Shown piece after piece: positions 31,480-42,850 of a DNA stretch of 64,000 bases. Numbering within the stretch: the first letter of the stretch is position 1; the number at the start of each line of letters is the position of its first letter. The translations under genes and the position numbers were made by a program. This stretch comes from Salvator merianae (Eukaryota; Chordata; Lepidosauria; Squamata; Teiidae): contig QVOM02000112.1 of assembly GCA_003586115.2 (NCBI GenBank), positions 106,356,701-106,420,700 of the forward strand. Direction: 5' to 3'. The notes under the pieces were generated by a model. That model did no database searches. It was not told the DNA's origin and saw nothing but the letters and a program-made list of their open reading frames with translations.

Positions 31480-32640
31480 CTGTGCTATAGCAGAGTAGCA
31501 GAATTCTTAGTCTTTCAAAATGTGCATGTGTGTCTGAATAAAATGCTTCTTTGCAGGAGGAAGAGGTGCCAGCAATGCTGGTTTCGGGCAAGGGTTTGGC
31601 ACTGAGACTGCCTTGCTTAACCTGATGGATGACCTATATTGGGAGAGAGATGGGGTCAGTGCAACCCTGTTGGCTCTCCTTAATCGCTCAGCAGCTTTCA
31701 TTACCATTGCTGGAGTGGCTTTGGAGACTAGGACTTAGAGGCACTTCTTTTGCAGTGGTTCACTTCCTATCTTTGAGATAGGATTCAGAAAGAGGCAATG
31801 GGGGACCTTTGTTGGATACCCTGGAACTTTCTTGAGGAGTTCCCACCGGGATGCAGGTCTGTCTTCTATGCTCTTTAACATCTGTAGGAAGTTACTTGGA
31901 GAGGTCATCAGGAGTTTTGGAGTGAGATGCCATCAGTTCAGCTGCTTGATTGCTGCCTAGAAACAGTAATGGGCTGGATGTGGTACAAATACACTTAAAC
32001 TGGATCCAGACAAGACAGAGGCATTGTGTGTCATGGTATTCTGAATTCAAGAAGTTAAAGGGTGCCCAGTTCTGGATGGGGTTGTTCTTCCCCAGAAAGG
32101 CCAGATATGTGTGCCCTTGGATTCATTGCTGTCATTTGAGACCATGCGGCTGCAGTATATCAGGACTGCCTACCTCCATTTCCAACTGGTTTGCCAGCTT
32201 CAACCTTTCCTGGATAGGGTGACTTGGCCATGGTGATACATACTCTGGTAACCTCCAGATTAGACTACTGTAGTGCACTCTACATGGCTGTCTATTCACT
32301 ACTGAGTCCAATTCAAGGTGTTGAAGTTAACATATACAACCCTAAATGGCCTGGGCCCCAGTTGTCTGAAGGTGTGCCTTTACCTATATGGACCTGCCCA
32401 AGTATTCAGATCTCAAGGAAAGGACTTTCTAGTAGTTCCACCTCTCTCAGTGGTGCTAAGGGCAGCAACATGCAAAAGGAGATTTTCTGTGATGGCCCTC
32501 AGACTCTAGACAGCCTTCCTCTGGAGATTTGCCAACTGCCTACATTATATAGTTTTTAGTATCTTATTAAAACATACCTCTTCACTCAGGCCTTTGATGT
32601 CAGGATGAACCTAAGGTCATCATAATCATGAAATTCTGAG
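31480..32640 (+). repeat. L2/CR1-like LINE, reverse-transcriptase fragment
   Basis: A decayed frame reads GFGTETALLNLMDDL, then LLALLNRSAAF (the LILLDLSAAF block of L2/CR1 RT), LKLDPDKTEA, and HTLVTSRLDYCSAL. The catalytic YADD box is unreadable (around FSCLIAA), so the copy is dead. A C-terminal part continues to about 32600 (LKTYLFTQAF-like). The middle of the domain is shortened by deletions. Confidence 0.8.
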
Positions 32641-32829
32641 TCACTCCAGGGAATAACAGCTCAGTGTGGATATTGAACTTTCCCAAAGCCTGGAGCACAG
32701 CAGAACCACCTCCAAGACAATCTTTGTCTTAGGCAGTGAGTCTGCTGTGCAGTTGTGTGCCTTGTATAACAACAGAATTGCAGTTCTATCTTGCTGGTCT
32801 CAAATAGGTTAAAAGTTGATATCTATAAC

Positions 32830-33017
32830 CAGTGATGGCTCATCGCTTTAAGCATGGGTGTTTGCATGTCACTGGAAGATTGCTGGCCACAAAAACATGT
32901 TCCTCCCTGGGTGGGTCTTCTAGCGGCCTGCTGAAGAAAAGTGCAGACTCCATGGCCAGCGATCTCTCCTTCCAGAGACTTGCAAACACTCACACTTAAA
33001 GCTACAAGCTGTCACTG
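32830..33017. mobile_element. hAT-like MITE (188 bp), relative of the 26460 element
   Basis: The left end CAGTGATGGCTCATCGCTTT, then AAGCATGGGTGTTTGCA, is mirrored by TGCAAACACTCACACTTAAA and AGCTGTCACTG. The flanks TCTATAAC (32822-32829) and TCTATGAC (33018-33025) agree at 7 of 8 bases, as expected for hAT. It is more diverged than the 26460 copy and therefore older. Confidence 0.8.
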
Positions 33018-33025
33018 TCTATGAC

Positions 33026-33939
33026 TGCATCTATTGCAAGCAGTGCACTGGAACTACTGGTTATAATGGGGAAAATAGCTCACCCAGCAACTAGCTCTAA
33101 AATGAGATCTTTACGCTATGGCTTTAAAAATGGTAAATTGACATGGTACCCTGTAAAAGAACAATCAGACAGCAACAAAAACAGGCAAAGATTGGGCCAA
33201 CATAGAACACACACTGTATTAGAAACAGTAAGAAAAGCTTTGAAAAGGCATAACAATATGTGAATGCTGGTATTTGACAAGAATTAGCTGATCTGATCTG
33301 CCAAGAGCAATGGAACAGTCTGTAGTGCCTATATACAGAAAAATAGAGATCTCATTCCTTGCTGTGTACTGTGTGTGTGCAGGGGGGACAAATAATGCGA
33401 AAACGTCCGTAGCAGTGGCTTTTTATGAATGGAAGGGTCAAATCAGGTGAATTTTGACAGATTGTGCCTGAAAGGAGAAGTCCGAAGGAGAAAGAAAGGG
33501 AAAGCTACCCTAAATACACCCTATGCTAACAAAAGAAGATCCTAGCTCTGCCACAAGCAGCTAGTTATCACCCTCAGGAGTGAAGGGGGTGTGAGATCAT
33601 GGGTTTGCTACCAGTAAGGAGGCTCTGAAGTCCCGTGGAGTTCCAAAGCTTCAGAGGAGTGCAACTTTGGAACAGCATATTAGTCAAGGCAAAGCCGAGC
33701 TTCTTTGGGCTGAAGTGGCAAGGCAGCAGGACAGCAGGTAAAGTAGCAAATGGAGTGCAGTGGAACACAGCAAAATGGAGCTTCTCCAGGTAGCAGCTCT
33801 AGATGACAGCTATGGGTCTTCAAGGTGGGAGGTGACAATGGAGCATATTGGGCTGCTCCTGGTATGCATTTTTATGCACATCTGGATCCTGGGGCCTGTC
33901 CTGAATCCTAAGTGCTGAGCAGGAGTGGGACTGACATGC
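33026..33939. other. Non-coding sequence, no recognised repeat
   Basis: No supported feature. A G-run and GTGTGTGTGC near 33370 are low complexity. Confidence 0.3.
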
Positions 33940-34165
33940 ATTATAATGTTTACAAAGCATTAAAAACAAGGATAAAAACAGCAGTTAAAGCACATTAAAA
34001 ACTTGAGTGGACCGGGGAAGAAACAAACTTTCGCACAGAGAATTCCTGCATAAAAAGATAGGTCTTTAATAGGCGCCTGTAAGTTGTAAGTGTAGGTGCC
34101 TCACAAACAACAGCAGGGAGGGCATTCCAAAGGGAAGGTGCTACCACTGAGAAGGCCCAATTGTG
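33940..34165 (-). repeat. LINE 3' region, antisense
   Basis: AAGATAGGTCTTTAATAGGC, AGGGAGGGCATTCCAAAGGG and CCACTGAGAAGGCCC follow the same order as the 20036 repeat. The simple-sequence tail is missing. Confidence 0.55.
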
Positions 34166-34678
34166 AATGGTCACATAGCACCAGCTTTTTCCATAATTGC
34201 CTCAGTCCTCCTCACCATCTCCTTGTATGAGCTGTCACTTGCTTGTATCTGTCTGTTTCAAAGGAGTTGGGTAAGATATGTGTGCAATGTTGTTGTTGTT
34301 TCTTTTTTTAAAAAGATCGTGTTGATGAGTAAGCATATCATGTTGCCCTGTTTCATATTTGTGGGAAGTCCCAAACAAAATATGGAGATCTAAGGGTGGG
34401 CTGATATGGCTGACAATGGCTTCTAGGTTGAATGGGAGGCAGGATCATGTGACAGTCTGTACAATAAATTATTCACCATAACAGTTTGCAAAGAAAACAA
34501 ATACTTAAGATGTTGGGAGGGGGCTCCTACCTCAATTGATTTTTTAGCAGCTACTTGTTGCAGATGCTTTGGGTCTGGATTTCTTGCATAGTGCAGGAGT
34601 TTGAACTGAATAACCTACCAGTCTCCCTCCTATTCTATAAAGTGATTGATTTTGTATTTGCATATGGAGATTCTTGGG
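34166..34678. other. Non-coding sequence, no recognised repeat
   Basis: No supported feature. Confidence 0.3.
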
Positions 34679-34880
34679 AAGGACTGTATCTCAGTGGTTA
34701 TGCAAGCAGCCTGAAAAGCAGAGGTTTGCTAGTTTGATCCCCAGCCTCTCCCTGGAACTAGGTGATGGCAAACTACTTCTGTATCTCTGCCAAGAAAACT
34801 GCATAGGGGTTGGAGATGCCCATGCAGTCACTCAGGAGAAAGTCATGACTTGATGGTACCGAACAATAACAAAAGGGAGA
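34679..34880 (+). repeat. tRNA-derived SINE
   Basis: A-box-like TATCTCAGTGGTTATGCAAG, B-box-like GCTAGTTTGATCCCC, the body word CTCTGCCAAGAAAACTGCAT, then CATGCAGTCACTCAGGAG and a degenerate AACAATAAC tail. It is the same family as 15915-16104. Confidence 0.75.
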
Positions 34881-35773
34881 TTTTTATTCACCTAGACACA
34901 AGCATTTTTAGGTCTCCTAGCTGGATAAGGAACCTCTTGCAAATTCCCCTGAAATTTGTGGAAGATAACCTGGAGAATTTTCTGACAGGGTGTTGTTGTT
35001 AATATACATAGACTCTACTTGAGTATGCCTGCTCTAACACTTGCAATAATATATTATGAATGTCAGTGTACCAGTTTATTTGGATTCTTTTAAATATAGT
35101 TTTAGGGTGGGATTTTCCCAAAAGACTGAAATCCCACCCAGTTTAATGTGAACTCACTGTAATAGTGCTGCAGACATTTGTTTTCAAATGTTAAGCATTC
35201 AGTTTTTGCCTGACATGTCAGTTTTGAAGGAAACAGCACACAACTAATTTAAAATGGCATTTTCTTATAGTTGCCCTCCAATGACCTTTTCCTGCTTGAT
35301 GCTTGCGAGAAATAATACATATCACAGCCAATGGTCATGGACCAGTATAAATATTTTCGGTTCTGGTAATACTGTCTGGCAGGACTCCAAGAATCCTGCG
35401 GAGGAATGCTGTTGAGTTACAGATCCTGATCTAATAAATTTTAGCCAACAAACTCAAGCACCTAGTTTTATTTCCAGTATGAATGGCTGGATTTTATGTT
35501 CTGTCTCCCTGATTCCATGCAATGTTTTAATATCGTGTGCAAACATTGTCTTTTATATTGCTTGTACCATTCTCTTCACCTTGTTTTTACATTTGACTGT
35601 TAGCTGCTTTGGCATACTTTCATGTAGAAGTGGTTGGAGCAAGGTAGTATGGGTGGGTGCTCCCCCTGCAAGTACCAGTCTGTGGATTTTGTAGGCAACC
35701 AATGAGCAAAAAGGCCTCATCTATACCCTGTGCCTGCAGTATTATCATCACTAGATCTTGACATTCTGTCATA
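34881..35773. other. Non-coding sequence, no recognised repeat
   Basis: AT-rich. AAATGTTAAGCATTCAGTTT and neighbours (35180-35290) look single-copy. No gene seen. Confidence 0.3.
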
Positions 35774-36140
35774 GGGATGTGAATAAGTTGAAATTTAGTT
35801 ATTTGGTTCGAATCGAGCCAAGTACCCTTGATTCGTGTTTGATTCAAACCAGTGCTTTTTAAACATCAGCGTGGTTTGGTTTGGATATGAACCAAGTGAA
35901 CCATAATGAACCACCCTTGGCTCATTATAGTTTGCGTGGTTCATTAGAACACCCTTCATTTGCGTTCAGTTTGAACCAGGGTTTTGTGAAAAATAGGATG
36001 CAAACCACCCTGTTCACTGCCAACAGTTCAGCATATCTCTCTTCTCACTACATCTTCTGGAGTGTATCCAGCCTATTGAAGAAGGTGCTTCATAGAGGTT
36101 TCCCTGCAGTCAGAAAAAATATTGATTCCGCATTGCATGA
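35774..36140. mobile_element. Possible hAT-like element, one end visible
   Basis: TAGGGATGTGAATAAGTTGA resembles the TAGGGA-TG hAT terminus at 4404, and the next 200 bp is built of variations on GGTTCGAATC and GAACCAAG. I find no right terminus or target duplication, so the extent is a guess. Confidence 0.35.
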
Positions 36141-36514
36141 ATAGTGTCTCCTATTCTCGTCTTGGCATGCGCCTGGATATCTTGCAACGGTTGTGGGGCT
36201 GCACTTTCTTCATGGGCGCTCCACCCCATGTTTTGCATTTGGATGTCCAGATGTCTATGTGACTGACCAAAAAATGATCAACAGCCTTCCTCACTTCCCA
36301 AATTGGCAATGCAACATCACAGCCATAACAGGCTGTGACTGATGAAAGTAGAGGATGACCTAGAGGGAGGTGAAACAGACTCAGCACACAACAGGAATGG
36401 AATGCATGATATTGTGACATGGGCTATGTCTTCTCCTTCCTGGGATCAATAATGTTTGGGTCTGGACAGGAGATGAAAAACAAGATAGGATGGTCAGCTA
36501 CATATCATGTGTAT
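36141..36514. other. Non-coding sequence, no recognised repeat
   Basis: No supported feature. Confidence 0.3.
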
Positions 36515-36540
36515 ACACACACACACACACACACACGCGC
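36515..36540 (+). repeat. (AC)n microsatellite
   Basis: About eleven AC units follow a TAT and end in GCGC. A dinucleotide locus, probably polymorphic. Confidence 0.9.
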
Positions 36541-36806
36541 AATCTAAAAGACATGTTTCACCAAATAAGAGAAGGGGGGAGGATAATAATTTACAAAAGA
36601 AGAAAAAAAGCATTAATTTGCACACAGTTGATGCATGTGCGAATGTTTACCCAATTACTAGGATTGAAGATAAGTAAAATTGTGGCCAGGCAACCTGTGT
36701 GCTGGCTAACAGCATCTTATCTCCCTTATTTACTTTTATTTGTACCTGACTCTATATTCAGGGGTCTCATGGTTCTTTATTTCAAATTTGCACCAACTTT
36801 CACTTT

Positions 36807-36946
36807 AACCTTTTCTGCACTGGGCCTTATTTCTTTCTGCACTTTGCCATATCCTGATATAGGGGCCCTGCCATAGTCTGCAGCATGTGGATGGCAGGTT
36901 CCTGTTCCGAATAGAATCTGGAATAAGGCCCAGTGCAGAAAGGGCT
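36807..36946. mobile_element. GGGCC-type MITE (140 bp), TSD TTT
   Basis: Ends AACCTTTTCTGCACTGGGCC and GGCCCAGTGCAGAAAGGGCT. Perfect TTT flanks (36804-36806 and 36947-36949), a weak match in a T-rich context. Same subfamily as 38195. Confidence 0.7.
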
Positions 36947-37684
36947 TTTGTTTCCCTTCCTTCATACCTTTGTTACTTGATTTGTGATTAACAATGTCTT
37001 TGCCTTTATTTTTCTAATTAGTTACAGTGTTGAAGCAGGACAATGAACAGCTTTCCTTACAATCTGAGCTCTAGGAAGGCAGTTTTTTTCTAGTTATTAG
37101 CAGCTTCTAAGTGCAGTAGTTGCTTCAAAGCAACTGCTTTTCATGAAATACTGGTTGAGAAACACTTGGTTGGTAAACACATTTACATGGAAACAACTGA
37201 AGTATGGCAGATTTTAGGAGACAAACTTAGTACCAGATTGTAAGGTAAAAGAGAGCTCCAACATAAAAGGTGATTTCTTGCTATGTATCTACTATCCATG
37301 TTATCAGCTCTGGATGGAAATTTAAACCCAGTGCATTCCACTAACCTATAGCTCTTAAAACAAAAACAAAACTTCTGGAGTGTAAAAATTATCAAATAAA
37401 AGAAAAAAAGGGGGATACATTTAACAGAAGATTTTTTTTAAAAAACCTTCAACATAGAGGATTATTCTGCATAAAGGGAGTCATTTGGGCACCCCAGAGC
37501 TCTGGGCATAGCTCATAGAACTAGCTAATTAGGATGAGAAAGGCCCCCAAATCAATTTGCCTTATACCTAATGTTTGTTTTTTTAGTACTCTCCATTCTG
37601 ATCCCATTCCATTCTGAAATATGCATAAATGTATTTTTCCAAATACTGAATCATTATAGATAATTGGATTCATGGATAATTGGA
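36947..37684. other. Non-coding stretch containing a weak exon candidate
   Basis: The sequence looks single-copy. It includes the acceptor-plus-ORF segment listed at 37022. A-runs at 37400 and 37432 are low complexity. Confidence 0.35.
37022..37074 (+). CDS. Weak terminal-exon candidate, coiled-coil-like
   Basis: A strong acceptor (TTATTTTTCTAATTAG, ending 37021) is followed by a frame that needs one base from an upstream exon. It reads x-TVLKQDNEQLSLQSEL and then TAG at 37072-37074. The heptad-like Leu spacing and the Lys/Glu/Gln content are what a coiled-coil terminus would show. Seventeen codons are far too few for homology by eye, and chance is a real alternative. Confidence 0.15.
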
Positions 37685-38165
37685 TACCTTTACTGGACCA
37701 GAATAGGGCATACCATGCTGATCCAGTCCAAGGAAACTTACGGAGCATCCATTCCTGTACTAGAACAAGGCTATCCGCTTTGGGACAGTTTCAGAGCCAC
37801 CTCTCAAGGCTCTGATGGCCAAGATTGAAAATTCCTAGCCTCAGGACCCCAGGGGCCCCATTTCAGTGGTGTGCTTTGTTGCGTTGCTGAAATGGTTCCC
37901 CTATGATTTAGTTAACCGTAAGCTACATGCCATCTGCATACCTCCATGGTACAGTTTACCACCAATAGTATGCTGGTACCAATATGCTGGGCTATGCAGC
38001 CATTTTTGGCTGCTAGGTCCAGTCTGTTCCAGTCTATGCTGCAACCTGTACAGATAAGAGTATACTAGCAGGGGGCAGGGCCTCCTTAGACTGCACCAGT
38101 AGTGTGGAAGGAAGGCCTGTAGTCTTCTTGTCAAACTGGTACAAGGATAAGTGTGGAAATGGCCC
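37685..38165. mobile_element. GGCCAT-type MITE, diverged (about 480 bp)
   Basis: The left end ACCTTTACTGGACCAG and right end ATAAGTGTGGAAATGGCCC are loose inverted relatives. The interior has GTACCAATATGCTGGGCTAT and TCCAGTCTGTTCCAGTCTAT. Boundaries are approximate and no duplication is visible. Confidence 0.4.
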
Positions 38166-38194
38166 ATGTTTGCATGGACCAACCAACTGCATGA

Positions 38195-38373
38195 GGCCTT
38201 TTCTGCACTGGATCTTATTCCAGATTATATCCTGGAATAGGGGGCTGCCATCTGTATGCTAGTGCAGACTATGGCAGGCCCCAGTGAGACCTGCTGTAGT
38301 CTGCACCAACATGTGGATGGCAGGCTCTTACTCTGGGATATAATCTGGAATAAGGCTCGGTGCAGAAAGGGCT
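38195..38373. mobile_element. GGGCC-type MITE (179 bp), TSD TGA
   Basis: Arms GGCCTTTTCTGCACTGGATC and CTCGGTGCAGAAAGGGCT, with TATATCCTGGAATAGG and its complement CTGGGATATAATCTGG further in. Perfect TGA flanks (38192-38194 and 38374-38376). The centre duplicates CTGCACCAACATGTGGATGG. Confidence 0.75.
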
Positions 38374-38376
38374 TGA

Positions 38377-39510
38377 GTTTCATCCATTTCTGAACCCTTG
38401 AGCATGACACACTTTTCTTTGGACCTTTCCTGCCATTGGCTTCTAAGATTTTTAAGGGGAAAAAATCCATTTTCACTGAGCTCAGTACAAATGTACAGTC
38501 ACGTGATTGCAGCATTGAAATGCAATGATATGAAAGTGTGTGAATAGATCATTCAAAAATAAGAGCTGAATGGTATCAGATCCCAGTAAATTGGAATTCT
38601 GTTCAACTGGCAATCCACTGGAACATGAAGTCTCTCTATTTGAATGGAATTAAATACATGGAAAACTGGGTAGGTCTTGAATTTCTGGCTTAATCCTTTG
38701 ACCAACAGGTAGTTTTTCAGATGTTGCTAAACTCTAGTTCCTACAGTTCTCAGCCATCATCTCATGACAAGAGATGACGATAACTGTAGCTCAACAACAT
38801 TTGGGGGACCACCCATTAACCACTTTTGAAATAGTGGTACAACAGGCTGGAATGTTGTATTGATAAAGCCCACAGTTTTGTGAGATCTGATGAATTGCTG
38901 CAGAATAGCTAGAACAAAAGAAAGGTAGACTCATGTGTTTAAAATACTTTAATTTTGCACTTTTTTTTAAAAAAAGGATAACTGCATTTCACAACCATAT
39001 CACTCTCTTTCCCGGGCTTCCAGCTGTCCAATAGAGGATGAAAGAAGATGTTTGGTTCAGGGTCTGTTTGAGATGCCTAGATAAAGAAATGAATTTCTAC
39101 ATGGGTCAAAACATTATACTTCCTCAAACTCTATTACTCTTTTCAGTTCAGATGTCAGATCCGTACAGTGCCACTATAGTGCTATGGGAGTCCTTGAGGA
39201 CATTTTTACAGAAGTACAAGAGAAAGCTTTCTGCAAATGCTTTCTCTTACTCTTCAGCCCTATTGCCACTGAAGGTGTGAACTTACCTGTTCACATTTTT
39301 CAGGCTGAATAGACTGGGCCTGTTTTCTCAAACAAAGAAAATGTCCAAATTCCAGGGCCATTTCCTGCACTTGAGAAAACAGTTCTGGCTGGAAGCATCA
39401 GAGTTGGGGAACAGAAGTTCCCCGGCTGAGGTGTTTGTGCAGCTGTCAGTGGTACTATGCATGCAAACAGCATGTTTACTGCTTTTTGCTGTGCTCTATG
39501 AGAGTCACAC
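38377..39510. other. Non-coding sequence, no recognised repeat
   Basis: No supported feature. The 39300-39420 part (TGGGCCTGTTTTCTCAAACA ... TTGAGAAAACAGTTCTGGC) holds a short inverted repeat but no termini. Confidence 0.3.
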
Positions 39511-39513
39511 TTC

Positions 39514-40091
39514 GGGCCTTTTTGCACTGAGCTCCGTAGTCCGTTCCCAGTAGTTGGCTTCGGACCGGAGGGGTTGGAGAACGCTGGCTGCCCTTCGCAC
39601 TCCCAGCCAGAGGAAAGGACCTGAAGCCGACCAGCAGAGGGAACAGTGCGAATGGCATCCGCTAGTTCGGTACTGCACTCCGTACCATCGAGCTCCGCTT
39701 CATAACCAGAGGGCTCCTTACGGAGCCGGCTTCGTAACGGCAGCTAGGCTGCCATGCCCAAAGGGCTATCCCGGGTGTGAAGCTTCGCACCCGGGTGTGA
39801 AAACTTCGCACCCGGGTGTGAAGATTCATACCACGCATGCGCAGCCACGCCAGTCACGCCCGGCCACCATTTCAAACGCGGACGGGAGTGCGAAAGCACC
39901 GTGCCCGATCTTCGCTCCATTGCGCAGGTTGGAATGAAGACAAGCTTTTACTTGTCTTGCCTTACCCAGGATCAGGTACAAATCGGGGACGAAGTGGTTT
40001 GGATCGGGTGAGGTGCGCGCCCGTGGCAGTGCGAAAGCTCCGTTCCAGCAAACGGACAAGAACGTTCCACTGCCGCAGTGCGAAAAGGCCC
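39514..40091. mobile_element. GGGCC-type MITE, CpG-rich and probably young (578 bp), TSD TTC
   Basis: Ends GGGCCTTTTTGCACTGAGCT and GCCGCAGTGCGAAAAGGCCC, with 15 of the outer 16 bases complementary. Perfect TTC flanks (39511-39513 and 40092-40094). CpG dinucleotides are far denser than in any other part of the window, so little methylation-driven decay has occurred. The centre has three tandem units of CCCGGGTGTGAAGCTTCGCA type (39770, 39790 and 39811). Open frames here are incidental. Confidence 0.85.
39770..39833 (+). repeat. Three tandem 20-21 bp units in the CpG-rich MITE
   Basis: Each unit begins CCCGGGTGTGAA and continues into a TTCGCA or TTCATA variant. Each contains a partial palindrome (GTGTGAAGCTTCGCAC), so the tract could form a cruciform or act as a binding array. 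A role in transposition is speculation. Confidence 0.8.
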
Positions 40092-41072
40092 TTCTACTCT
40101 TCTTGTCTGAAAAGATTATTATTGTAGAGCTAATGTTTGACAACGTGCAGTCCTTCAAATATTTTGAACTCCATTAATCCTGGCCAACATGTTTTTTTCC
40201 CTGGAAATAGGAGCAGTTTAAACTCTTTCTGGGCACCTGAGTAGAAGGCGGCCTGAATGATTCCTCGTTTCAACAGATGTCATAACAATTCTGAATGTAT
40301 AAAGAAATTCATTTGAAGAGATCAGAGCATCATCTACATGAGTATTAACTTTCTAAATCTGGCTTTCCCATGAACAGACACAGTGCAGGAATGCCAGGTG
40401 ACAGTTTTATGGTGGTTAGATATTTCTCTAGGATCTGTTAGTTCAGAGCTTGGGGGTGTCATCAGACATGGTGAAGAACTGAGGGGAAATAGCTAGTTTA
40501 TGGCATCAAATTGTTACAAGATATGACGGAGTTGAAAAACTGATCAGCTGATTTATTCTTTGTGGTTTACCATCATATAGCTGTAGCATAGCTGAATAAA
40601 CATCACATATGCTTGGAGAACCAGTTTTCATCCTCCTGTCTTGGTCTAACACACGGGGAAGTAGAATAGAAACTTCAGTTCACATAAGGCTCTTTCAGAT
40701 CAAGGGCACTTTTAACCTTTCTAGATTGCCAGGCTTCCTCAGCACGGAGCCAGGGCTAGTGATAAATATTCACACTAGATGGCAATGGAAAATTGGCTTC
40801 ATCTTGTTTTGCTTGGTTTAGGAGCCTGGAAAGCTGATTTTATAATTCATTCCAGGTAATGTAATTTTGATTCTACCTTTGGCTTCCCAGCTTCTTTAGA
40901 AACTCATTTGATTCAAATTAGGAACATTCCACAGAGAATTCAGCTCTCACATAGAGACCAATGTTTCATCTTTTGTGAGCCTCAAATCTAATTTTTGACA
41001 GATTAATGTAGCCTTCCGTCATCTGTTGCCCTCCATAAGCTTTGGACTATTGCTTATACAAGAGGAAATCAT
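40092..41072. other. Non-coding stretch, partly single-copy
   Basis: The 40570-41050 part (TAGATGGCAATGGAAAATTG, TTGACAGATTAATGTAGCC) is repeat-free in appearance and could include conserved sequence. I see no exon. Confidence 0.3.
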
Positions 41073-41510
41073 TGCTGCATCCACACACAGTGTAAAAAGT
41101 GGCTCAAAAGCAGCCAAGAGCAGTAGCTTTTGTACTTTCAAAATGCATTATCTGCCCTTAACTGCGGATTAGAGCTGGAAACATATCTGGCTTTTAATGA
41201 GGATTAGAGGTGAAATGGGAACGCTACTGCCTACATGCTACCATCTCTAAGCCTCTTTCGAGCTGCTTTTTTAATGGCTGCACCTGCACAAATAATAATA
41301 ATAGGAATAATAAAAGCTCAAAAGCGACTTAAAGATGATAGCATGCAAATGCTAGTGTTCGCATCCCGCCTCTAATCCGCATTAAAAGCCAGAGAATGTA
41401 CTTTGGAAGTGCATTTTCCGGCTTTTCATGTGGATTAAAGCAATAGCTTGCCGATGCTACTGCCTTTAAGCTGCTTTGGAGCCAATTTTTTACTATGTGC
41501 GGATGCATCC
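41073..41510. mobile_element. MITE, GGCTGCATCC-terminus family, long form (438 bp)
   Basis: The left end TGCTGCATCCACACACAGTG, then AAAGTGGCTCAAAAGCAGC, is the inverse of GCTGCTTTGGAGCCAATTTT, then ACTATGTGCGGATGCATCC. The inner arms extend the pairing (GATTAGAGGTGAAATGGGAA against CATCCCGCCTCTAATCC). The flanks CAT/AAT match at two of three bases. The 539 copy is a short derivative. Confidence 0.7.
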
Positions 41511-42284
41511 AATATAAAAAATGGTTGCTAATATTTTTTGCAATGTGTCTAGGGAATGAAAAGACTGCCTGGTTTCATGGCTGTAAGGCAGGGTTTCCAG
41601 CTGATGAGCGGCTGCACTGAAGGAAAACAACTGGGATGATATGCAGCAGTTTTTGAAGGGTCCACTTGGGGAGGACGCAAAGAACCATTGACCTAGGCAG
41701 ATGTGGTACTGGCTTGTGAAGTTGCATGTTTAGAATGTACTGGGAAAAGCTAATAATTGATGCTAAGGCTCACTGATGGCACTGAGGGAACATGAAGGCT
41801 CATGCAATCAAAACATGTGCTCTTACACTGAGCCAGATCCACTCCTAATACTTTATTGCCTTAGTGAATCTTCTGGGATCATTTTAGTGATTCATTACCA
41901 AAATGAAAGTAAATTCATGGGGTGGTGCAGTTTGGACCAGGCAACAGGGAAGGGAAAAAAATGATAAAAAAAAAAAAAAGAGGCATGTGTTTTGAGTCAG
42001 ATATATTTTATGATATGCTATAAAATTTACCTACCACAGTTCTTGCATTTTGTCACCAACAACAGGAGCTGCTTCTTGCAATGCCATTGTATTTCTGACT
42101 CAAGTAGCAAAGGGTTTCCACAGTCATCTTCAGGTCTAACAGCAAATGAAAAGCGTGATTAATACATTTTCATTTATTTGATGTGCATTTTGCACTTTCA
42201 CTGAAGATAACACAGCATTTCATCTATTAAGAGAAAGGCCATAAAATATTACAGTTCAAGCATCAGTCCTTTTGATGAGGGAGG
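41511..42284. other. Non-coding sequence, no recognised repeat
   Basis: An A-run at 41966-41979 and otherwise nothing supported. Confidence 0.3.
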
Positions 42285-42400
42285 AAACAGAGCATATTGG
42301 TAGAACATCTGCTTGGCCTGTAGAATTCTCCAGGTTCACTTTCCAGCAGCTCCTTGGAACAAGGAAAACCACTTATACCTTGTTGCCAGGAAAACTACTT
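42285..42400 (+). repeat. tRNA-derived SINE fragment
   Basis: GCATATTGGTAGAACATCTG resembles an A-box head and CAGGTTCACTTTCCAGCAGC a B-box. GCCAGGAAAACTACTTTTC resembles the CCAAGAAAACTGC body word of the 34679 SINE. The tail is missing. Confidence 0.5.
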
Positions 42401-42624
42401 TTCTTTTTACATGCATGAGTTTCATGGTGTCCTGCAGTGGTTTAGACTACAACTCCATAAGCCCCAGCTAGCACAGTTCATTCTGGCTGCAGTTGAAAGC
42501 CATTGGAGTCCTAAACATTTGGAAGGCAACTGGTTGGTGCAAAATGATTTTCAGGACTGAAATCAGGTGCTTGGCTACAATTTGGCATAATCTGCACAAC
42601 TGAGGCTACCAGAAGCAGCAGCAT

Positions 42625-42850
42625 AGGAACTTAAGAGGAGACCTGCTGGATCAGGCCACAACTTATTTAGATCAGCATCCTGTCTCACATCATGGCCCAC
42701 CAGTTGCTTCTGGGCATTCTCAAGAAGAAGATGAAGGGGATACCTTCACCTGCTCTCGACTTCCTGCAAATGGACTGTAAAGGCATCCTACCTGTCTCTC
42801 CAACCTGGAGGCAGTACTTAGGCATCCATTCTAGTAGCAGTGTGTGAATA
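42625..42850 (-). repeat. CATAAGAACATAAG-type interspersed repeat, antisense
   Basis: GAACTTAAGAGGAGACCTGC, TGGATCAGGCCACAAC, GCATCCTGTCTCACATCATG and GGCCCACCAGTTGCTTCTGG are the reverse of the 6415-6758 repeat in the same order. Confidence 0.65.

Noticed and set aside
39554..39937. 127-codon frame in a CpG-rich block that looks like a CpG-island promoter with a first exon
   Set aside because: The CpG density is confined to a 578-bp element with precise inverted ends and TTC duplications, so it is a young MITE and not a promoter.
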